Of a stretch of DNA of 9,656 bases, positions 4,253 through 9,656 are shown piece by piece. Position 1 is the stretch's first letter; the number at the start of each line of letters is the position of its first letter. The position numbers and the translations under genes were made by a program. The DNA is from Candidatus Saccharimonadota bacterium (GTDB lineage Bacteria; Patescibacteriota; Saccharimonadia; Saccharimonadales; Saccharimonadaceae). The stretch is from assembly GCA_017421685.1 (NCBI GenBank), contig JAFOHW010000053.1, forward strand, positions 1-9,656. The letters are read 5' to 3'. The notes beneath the pieces were generated by a model. The model saw nothing but the letters and a program-made list of their open reading frames with translations. It was not told the origin of the DNA and made no database searches.

Positions 4253-6370
4253 CTATGAATTTATGAGACAGCGAAGAGCACTCCCAATATTTTTATTATA
4301 ACTAAAAGAACCAGGATATACAAATGGCAACGTAACGAACGGGTCCTCACGTGAACGTACGATAAATGCTAGATAATAGGCTGGGTTACTCCCTCCGCTA
4401 GTAGATGTCCAATAATACCCGCCTGAACCCCGGTAGCGAATTGACGATCCGCTAACGTATCCAGCATAGACAAAATTAACTGGGTAAGCACTAATGGACC
4501 TAACAGCCTCAGACCCTTCAGTATTTCCAGCCTCAGTGTCGGTCCAATATGGAGTAGTGCTACTATTGTAGTTAGCTGGAGCTACTCCTGTAATGGCGAA
4601 GATTAATCGATATAAATCGTTATTGTTTGCAGTTATATTAGTTTTATTTCCTCCTTGGGGCAACCTCCAACCCGCTGGACATAAGTCTCCCCCTGTGCTG
4701 GTATTGTTTGTATTGGTGCCATATGTACCATTACCGGCTGTGGCGGAATACCAGTTATAATAATTGCCGTAACTATAAATATCGAGATCAGTGTTAGTCA
4801 TACTTGTCGTCGTATTAGATGTATTTCCGGCATAAAGCATGGATTGATTATCACAATTAGCGGAGCTATTATTGCACCAAGCTGTTTGTGTTGGGTTCTG
4901 TGAAGCGGAGAGGTGGTTAGAGCTGGACGTAATGGTTCCGGTAGATTGATCAATTGAATTCGTGAGAGGAAGAATGGGGCTACGGGTATTCACACTAGAC
5001 AATGTCGCAGTATTGTCTAGTCTTAGATTCTCTATCATCCAATATTTTCCATCATCTAGTTTTGCGATAGCGTAGACGTCATCATCGCGAGAATCTCTCA
5101 AGGCCGTAATGTATCCATTAGATTTACTATTTAAAGTAGTTCCGTCTTCTAGGGTTGTTATTAATAAATTCGCGGTTTGAAAAGTTAGTTCGTCGCCATT
5201 ATCGTCCTTCGCGACGGGAACCCAGATTGCGTAAAGTTTTAGACCAGCGGTATTTTTAATGCTATCTATTACCGTAGAGTCGTCAATTGTTTCGTTCGGA
5301 CCGTAGATAACGTGGCCGGTATTAGTTCCGTTTAGTTCATAATCTGGGGCGTCGCTCCAGCCGGCGAAACCATAGTCTTCCCGTTGGAAATTAGAAGCCC
5401 AGAGAGTAATTTCTGTATCTGAACTACCTACACTTTGATCCCCCATCTTTGTAACCGAATTAGCGCCATTATCGTTATAACAGATATTTCCTACGGGGCA
5501 AATGGCGCTCCAAACCGCATATAAAGTTATACTTGTGCCAGTAGCCGTTAGGTTAGTTATGCTTGCTCCATCCGGATAGAAGATTCCTGTCCCATCCTGG
5601 GCGGTATTCCATCCTATGAATTCGTAGCCTGACGGAGCCGTAAAGGTATTCGAGTTTAGATTTACGGTAACATCTTCATGGACAGTTTGACTACTCATGG
5701 TTCCGGTTCCAGAAATTTGCTCTCCATTATTTATAGAAGTAGGGTTAAATTCCACGGTATAAGCCATGCAACTATCGGTGAGAGTTGCTTGATACACGAT
5801 AGAACCGTTATTATTATTTTCACCATCAATTTTCATTTTGTAGTCCCCTGGTAACATGTCGCTAGAAACTGCTACCCCATAATAGATAGAAAAGGTGTCG
5901 CTTATATCTGTCTCCGAAGCGGTGGAAGACGGGGTTCTTAGGGTGTCGGCGGAACCCAGAATTGGAACAGGAGAAAAGACAGATGTTTCGGTCGGGGTTG
6001 TCGAAGGATTATAATAATACCCCCATGTGTTCGGAGAATTTACTAGAGTTGCTGTGCCGTCTGCAGGAGAAAAATACGTCCCAGATGTATTATTATCATC
6101 GTCGCCATTTAAATATAGGTTGCTGTCATCTATAGATGTAGAGATCGTAAAATTATATCCTGCTTTGCAAGTAGTTGTAACATTAATCTCGTCTTCACTG
6201 ATTGATGTTCCGGTTGTGCCGTCTTTTTTGGGCATAATGTCGATAATTTTAGCGCCAGAAGAGGTAATACTTATAGAATCCGCCGATACGGAATCTACAT
6301 TGATGAAAGACAATGATGATGCTACCCCAAGCAGGCAGACAAGGATTGTTCTTTTAAAAATTTTGGACAT
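4253..6370 (-). CDS. Secreted surface protein: N-terminal beta-rich domain, two InlB-type repeats, FISUMP domain
   Basis: A 705-residue exported protein. Residues 1-30 form a signal peptide (SKIFKR, then hydrophobic LVCLLGVASSLSF, cleavage likely after SVSA). Residues 31-201 are an Asn/Thr/Ser-rich beta-type domain with an NTWGYYYNP segment and a YYGVAVSSDMLPGDYKM strand; Cys68 and Cys201 could pair. Two InlB B-repeat/Flg_new modules follow: about 204-288 (FIGWNTAQDGTG ... ITLYAVW) and about 297-384 (FAGWSD ... LKLYAIW). A FISUMP domain covers about 415-703 (AKLDDGKYWMIENLRL; LCPAGWRLP; YWTSTSGGSNPAYYLAF; ALRCL). No LPXTG, membrane anchor or other C-terminal sorting signal is seen, so attachment is unclear. 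The likely role is cell-surface interaction; no enzymatic motif is visible. The start is fixed by the signal peptide. No Shine-Dalgarno precedes it; the last 20 leader bases are nearly all A/T. Confidence 0.92.
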   Translation of the reverse strand: MSKIFKRTILVCLLGVASSLSFINVDSVSADSISITSSGAKIIDIMPKKDGTTGTSISEDEINVTTTCKAGYNFTISTSIDDSNLYLNGDDDNNTSGTYFSPADGTATLVNSPNTWGYYYNPSTTPTETSVFSPVPILGSADTLRTPSSTASETDISDTFSIYYGVAVSSDMLPGDYKMKIDGENNNNGSIVYQATLTDSCMAYTVEFNPTSINNGEQISGTGTMSSQTVHEDVTVNLNSNTFTAPSGYEFIGWNTAQDGTGIFYPDGASITNLTATGTSITLYAVWSAICPVGNICYNDNGANSVTKMGDQSVGSSDTEITLWASNFQREDYGFAGWSDAPDYELNGTNTGHVIYGPNETIDDSTVIDSIKNTAGLKLYAIWVPVAKDDNGDELTFQTANLLITTLEDGTTLNSKSNGYITALRDSRDDDVYAIAKLDDGKYWMIENLRLDNTATLSSVNTRSPILPLTNSIDQSTGTITSSSNHLSASQNPTQTAWCNNSSANCDNQSMLYAGNTSNTTTSMTNTDLDIYSYGNYYNWYSATAGNGTYGTNTNNTSTGGDLCPAGWRLPQGGNKTNITANNNDLYRLIFAITGVAPANYNSSTTPYWTDTEAGNTEGSEAVRSISAYPVNFVYAGYVSGSSIRYRGSGGYYWTSTSGGSNPAYYLAFIVRSREDPFVTLPFVYPGSFSYNKNIGSALRCLINS

Positions 6371-6411
6371 TTTTGTTTTATTTTTTATGTATGTATGACC
6401 TTTATACTCCT

Positions 6412-6439
6412 ATATTAACATAAGTTTTAAAAATGTAAA
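6412..6439 (-). promoter_or_regulatory. Promoter of the 705-residue surface protein gene
   Basis: On the minus strand TTTACA (6434-6439) is separated by 16 bases from TAATAT (6412-6417), with TG at the extended -10 position. Transcription would start near 6405, giving a leader of about 35 bases. The leader contains AGGAG and AAAGG, but both lie over 30 bases from the ATG, too far to serve as its ribosome binding site. Confidence 0.5.
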
Positions 6440-6495
6440 GAGTTTTTTAGTACAAAGTTTAAGAAAATTTTTAGGTAAACCAAGCGTAGGCTATT

Positions 6496-9400
6496 TTAAT
6501 TCGCGAGAGTGAAGGATTTACCTGTGCGTGGGGTACCATAAACTGAAGTGGTTTTACCATAAAATCTGGAGGTAGTGTTAGTAATTGGGCCGGTAGTTGT
6601 TCCATTGTTGGTCTTTGGAATGGTAATACGCCAAGTGGTAGCACTATTGCCGGCATATTGAAATATATTACTCATATTTGTTACATTGGAAGTATTCCAG
6701 GAGGAGAGATTTAAGGTGAAGGAAGAAGCGTTGCGACCGGCAGAGTTAAACATATTAGACATGGACGTCACGCCGGAAGTGTTCCAAGAAGAGAGATTTA
6801 AGGTGAAAGAAGAGGCGCTGTAGCCAGCATAGGAGAACATGCTCTGCATTTTTGTTACGCTGGAAGTGTTCCAAGAGGAGAGATTACCGATAGACCAGGA
6901 CGTAGCGCTGTAGCCGGCATATTGGAACATAAAATCCATAGCCTCCACACTGGAAGTGTTCCAGGAAGAGAGGCTTAGTGTGAAGGAAGATGAATTATAG
7001 CCGGCATAGGAGAACATGCTACCCATGTCTGTCACGCTAGAAGTATTCCAAGAGGAGAGATTACCGATAGACCAAGTAGTGGCGCTGTAGCCGGCAGAGG
7101 AGAACATGCTATGCATTTTTGTTACGCTGGAAGTGTTCCAAGAGGAGATGTTGCCAATAGACCAGGTAGTGGCACTGCGGCCGGCGGTATCGAACATTTG
7201 TTGCATATTTTCCACACTAGAAGTATTCCAAGAGGAGAGACTTAGTGTGAAGGTAGATGCGTTGCGACCAGCATCAGTAAACATGCGGTACATACTTGTT
7301 ACGCTAGCAGTATTCCAGGTAGAAAGATCGCCAATAGACCAGGAAGTGGCACTGTAGCCGGCGGAGTTAAACATATTGGACATATCTGTTACGCTAGCAG
7401 TATTCCATGGAGAGAGATTTAGAGTGAAGGTAGAGGCATTGTAGCCGGCAGAGGAGAACATACTAAACATGTATATTACGCTAGAAGTATCCCAAGAGGA
7501 GAGGCCACCAATAGACCAGGTGGTGGCGCTGTAGCCGGCATATTGGAACATGTCTTGCATATTTGTCACGCTAGAAGTATCCCAAGAAGAGAGATTTAGA
7601 GTGAAAGTAGAGGCACTGTGGCCGGCAGAGTAGAACATGTCGGACATAGTTGTCACGTTGGCAACATCCCAAGAAGAGAGATTTAGAGTGAAAGTAGAGG
7701 CACTGTGGCCGGCAGAGGAGAACATGTTGGACATGTATATTACGCTAGAAGTATCCCAAGAGGAGAGGCCACCAATAGACCAGGTGGTGGCGCTGTAGCC
7801 GGCAGAGGAGAACATTCTGGACATATTCGTCACGTTAGAAGTATCCCAAGAGGAGAGGTCGCCAATAGACCAGGTGGTGGCGCTGTAGCCGGCAGAGGAG
7901 AACATGCTGGGCATATCTGTTACATTAGAGGTATCCCAAGAGGAGAGGCCACCAATAGACCAGGTGGTGGCGCTGTAGCCGGCATAGTTGAACATGGTAG
8001 ACATGGCTGTTACACTAGAGGTATCCCAGGAAGAGAGGTTGCCAATGGACCAGGATGTGGCACTGCGGCCGGCAGAGGAGAACATAGCAGCCATATTTGT
8101 AACGCTGGAAGTGTTCCAAGAAGAGAGATTTAAGGTGAAGGAGGATGCGTTGTAGCCGGCAGAGGAGAACATACTAGACATGTCCGTCACCTTAGTCGTA
8201 TCCCAGGTAGAAATAGTAGACAAGTCAGATAAGGCTCTCATTTGATTAAAAAAGTTGTTGGAGTTTTTATTCATGAGAATCGTGGACGCTTCGGAGTAAT
8301 AGTAAATAGTAGTATTAGTTGAGTCATACCAGGCGTAGATTGGGTACGGAGAAGAACTAACTGAGATGGTGTTATCCGTAGAATCAACGAATCCGCTAGG
8401 TAAAGAGTTGGAACGGACAATTGCGGTAATAGTGTTGTCCTGAGTAGAATAGGTAGCTGAACTATTGCCGGCTAGTCTCTTTAGTTTTTGGTTTACATTT
8501 CGTCCGGTATCTAGGTAAGCTCCATTCGTCCAAACAGCATATAGAGTAATCGTATTGCCAGTAGAAGCGAGATTAGTGACCTTTTGTCCATCGCTATAGA
8601 ATGTACCAGTACCATTAGCACTAGTATTCCAACCATAAAAGAGATAACCAGAAAGAGCGAAGGTACTAGTACTAATCGCAGTAGCGGTGTTCCTTGAGAC
8701 GGTTTGATTAGTCATAGTACCAGTAGCAGAACCAGGAGTACCGCCTACACTAGATTCGTTAGCGTTAAAGGAGACGTAATAAACTTCGTCCCAAATCGCG
8801 AAGAGTTCTAGGTTTTGGTCTGGATATAAATTAAGAGCAGAAACATTAGACCCAGCTGCATAGCTGGTGCCAGTACCATCAGCCTTAGTGTTCCATTCTC
8901 TAAATCGCCTATTAGTCGCAGCGGTAAATAGGTTAGAATCAGCAAGTTTGCCAGCGACAATTTCTACGGTTTGATTCGATGTAGAGCCAGAGCCATTATT
9001 AGCATTGTAGTTAATAGTAACTTTGCCCTGGCTAGCTACACAGCGAATGTTTTTTCTGTAGTATTTATTGCCACCATAGGTAGCTCCGGTACTGGCACTG
9101 CTATAAAGAGTAGTAGTGTTTACTCTTCTACCGTAAGCTGCGGTAGTGGAGCTAGAAGTAGAAGTCCAGTAGAAACCATATGTAGTTTGGTTAAAAGTAG
9201 CACCATCGGTAAAGCCACCGTCTATTTTAAAGTGGCTCGGAAGGTCTGTGGTAGGGTTACTGGCGGAGTAGTTAGAAGCAGTAGAAAGGGCTCCGTATTG
9301 ATCGTTAGTAGGAAGGTCCCAGTTTCTAGGACAGACGGAGGTATTTATAGCGGAACTAGTAGATGCGGTACTGGCTACGGAAGCAGACCAAGTATAATAA

Positions 9401-9656
9401 ACGCCATTAGTAGTAGCACTACTATCATTAGTTAAACGAATCTTAGGAAGACGAGTAGTTGCGGTATAAGACGTAGTATCCCCAGCTGGTAAGGTAAAAG
9501 TAGTTCCCTCTTCTAGATCGGTGTCGTCACTAGTTAGCTCTACTTCACTATTAGTACCTAGTGCTAAGTTAGTAGTCATCCAACAGTTACCGTCTGCGAG
9601 TTTGGAGACATCGTAAGAACGACTGGTGCCATCACGATCATCAGTTAGAGTAACAG
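6496..9656 (-). CDS. Large BspA-like repeat adhesin, N-terminus beyond the window
   Basis: At least 1052 residues; the frame is open to the right edge. The first visible residues (VTLTDDRDGTSRSYDVSKLA, then DGNCWMTTNL) are the start of a FISUMP domain, which continues with VCPRNWDLP (about 107-115), YWTSTSSS (about 162-169) and NIRCV (about 202-206). Two InlB B-repeat/Flg_new modules follow at about 212-289 (FREWNTKADGTG ... LELFAIW) and 292-375 (FYGWNTSANGTG ... ITLYAVW), then a linker, then 18 DUF285 (BspA-like) repeats at about 478-1011. The last 41 residues end GTPRTGKSFTLAN. There is no LPXTG or C-terminal membrane helix. The protein is rich in Ser, Thr and Asn and is almost surely exported, though the signal peptide is not in view. 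The family includes surface proteins that bind host or neighbouring cells. The Met at 9577-9579 is the one inside the FISUMP WMxxNL motif, not a start. Confidence 0.93.
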   Translation of the reverse strand, partial: VTLTDDRDGTSRSYDVSKLADGNCWMTTNLALGTNSEVELTSDDTDLEEGTTFTLPAGDTTSYTATTRLPKIRLTNDSSATTNGVYYTWSASVASTASTSSAINTSVCPRNWDLPTNDQYGALSTASNYSASNPTTDLPSHFKIDGGFTDGATFNQTTYGFYWTSTSSSTTAAYGRRVNTTTLYSSASTGATYGGNKYYRKNIRCVASQGKVTINYNANNGSGSTSNQTVEIVAGKLADSNLFTAATNRRFREWNTKADGTGTSYAAGSNVSALNLYPDQNLELFAIWDEVYYVSFNANESSVGGTPGSATGTMTNQTVSRNTATAISTSTFALSGYLFYGWNTSANGTGTFYSDGQKVTNLASTGNTITLYAVWTNGAYLDTGRNVNQKLKRLAGNSSATYSTQDNTITAIVRSNSLPSGFVDSTDNTISVSSSPYPIYAWYDSTNTTIYYYSEASTILMNKNSNNFFNQMRALSDLSTISTWDTTKVTDMSSMFSSAGYNASSFTLNLSSWNTSSVTNMAAMFSSAGRSATSWSIGNLSSWDTSSVTAMSTMFNYAGYSATTWSIGGLSSWDTSNVTDMPSMFSSAGYSATTWSIGDLSSWDTSNVTNMSRMFSSAGYSATTWSIGGLSSWDTSSVIYMSNMFSSAGHSASTFTLNLSSWDVANVTTMSDMFYSAGHSASTFTLNLSSWDTSSVTNMQDMFQYAGYSATTWSIGGLSSWDTSSVIYMFSMFSSAGYNASTFTLNLSPWNTASVTDMSNMFNSAGYSATSWSIGDLSTWNTASVTSMYRMFTDAGRNASTFTLSLSSWNTSSVENMQQMFDTAGRSATTWSIGNISSWNTSSVTKMHSMFSSAGYSATTWSIGNLSSWNTSSVTDMGSMFSYAGYNSSSFTLSLSSWNTSSVEAMDFMFQYAGYSATSWSIGNLSSWNTSSVTKMQSMFSYAGYSASSFTLNLSSWNTSGVTSMSNMFNSAGRNASSFTLNLSSWNTSNVTNMSNIFQYAGNSATTWRITIPKTNNGTTTGPITNTTSRFYGKTTSVYGTPRTGKSFTLAN
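6622..8223 (-). repeat. Eighteen tandem BspA-like (DUF285) coding repeats
   Basis: Each unit has the form LSSW(D/N)TSSVTxMxxMF followed by a (S/Y)AGxSA segment. Two kinds are interspersed. The 30-residue kind ends TWSIGx; the 29-residue kind ends (S/T)FTLN. Conservation extends to the DNA. Bases 7467-7540 equal 7731-7804 exactly (74 bp, offset 264, three units). Bases 7579-7630 equal 7666-7717 exactly (52 bp, offset 87, one unit). Such identity favours recombination or slippage between units. Confidence 0.95.

Noticed and set aside
6027..6398. Plus-strand 123-codon frame
   Set aside because: Overlaps the signal peptide and N-terminal domain of the 705-residue protein in antisense; no ribosome binding site or family resemblance.
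7705..8133. Plus-strand 142-codon frame with repeated GRGEH and IPRGE segments
   Set aside because: It is the antisense shadow of the BspA-like repeats; its periodicity comes entirely from the minus-strand coding repeats.
6622..8223. Regular repeats suggesting a CRISPR array
   Set aside because: The 87-90-bp period is coding, whole units are similar with no unique spacers, and no cas genes are present.
8971..9435. Plus-strand 154-codon frame
   Set aside because: Antisense to the FISUMP and first InlB-type region of the adhesin; Ser/Val-rich composition is a by-product of the minus-strand codons.
9577..9579. ATG as start of the large adhesin
   Set aside because: The frame stays open upstream and encodes the beginning of a FISUMP domain; this Met belongs to the conserved WMxxNL motif.

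Overview
All confident genes in this window lie on the minus strand, so transcription runs from high to low coordinates. The standard code fits every frame. The mix of features suggests a Patescibacteria/CPR bacterium, most likely of the Saccharibacteria (TM7) type. These features are huge Ser/Thr/Asn-rich secreted proteins built from FISUMP, InlB B-repeat and BspA-like DUF285 modules, a threonyl-tRNA synthetase without its TGS domain, and compact promoters with extended -10 boxes. This placement is an inference; no marker gene such as 16S rRNA is present.

Right half (9656 to 4253), surface-protein region. A very large adhesin-like gene enters from the right edge. It encodes a FISUMP domain, two InlB-type repeats, about 18 BspA-like 29/30-residue repeats and a short tail. 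Downstream, with its own promoter, is a 705-residue secreted protein with a signal peptide, an N-terminal beta-rich domain, two InlB-type repeats and a C-terminal FISUMP domain. The same modules thus occur in a different order. Between this gene and the next lies a broken remnant of a third FISUMP C-terminus (3950-4139).

Middle (3902 to 2641). A short DUF362 protein has lost the ferredoxin insert usual in that family and appears to be transcribed with almost no leader. It is followed by tRNA-Val(UAC) with an encoded CCA and a good terminator. Just after the terminator is a partial duplicate of the tRNA 3' end, fused to T-arm-like sequence and framed by inverted repeats.

Left (2591 to 1), housekeeping region. 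A glutamate/aspartate racemase-like protein lacks one of the two catalytic cysteines. It is followed by thrS with its own extended -10 promoter, then by the possible start of another gene cut by the window edge.

Functionally, the window joins a variable cell-surface locus to a translation-related block. The most unusual items are the active-site-altered racemase homologue, the ferredoxin-less DUF362 protein, the tRNA-tail duplication and the repeat-rich adhesin with long exact internal DNA repeats. No complete new defence or mobile system is evident.
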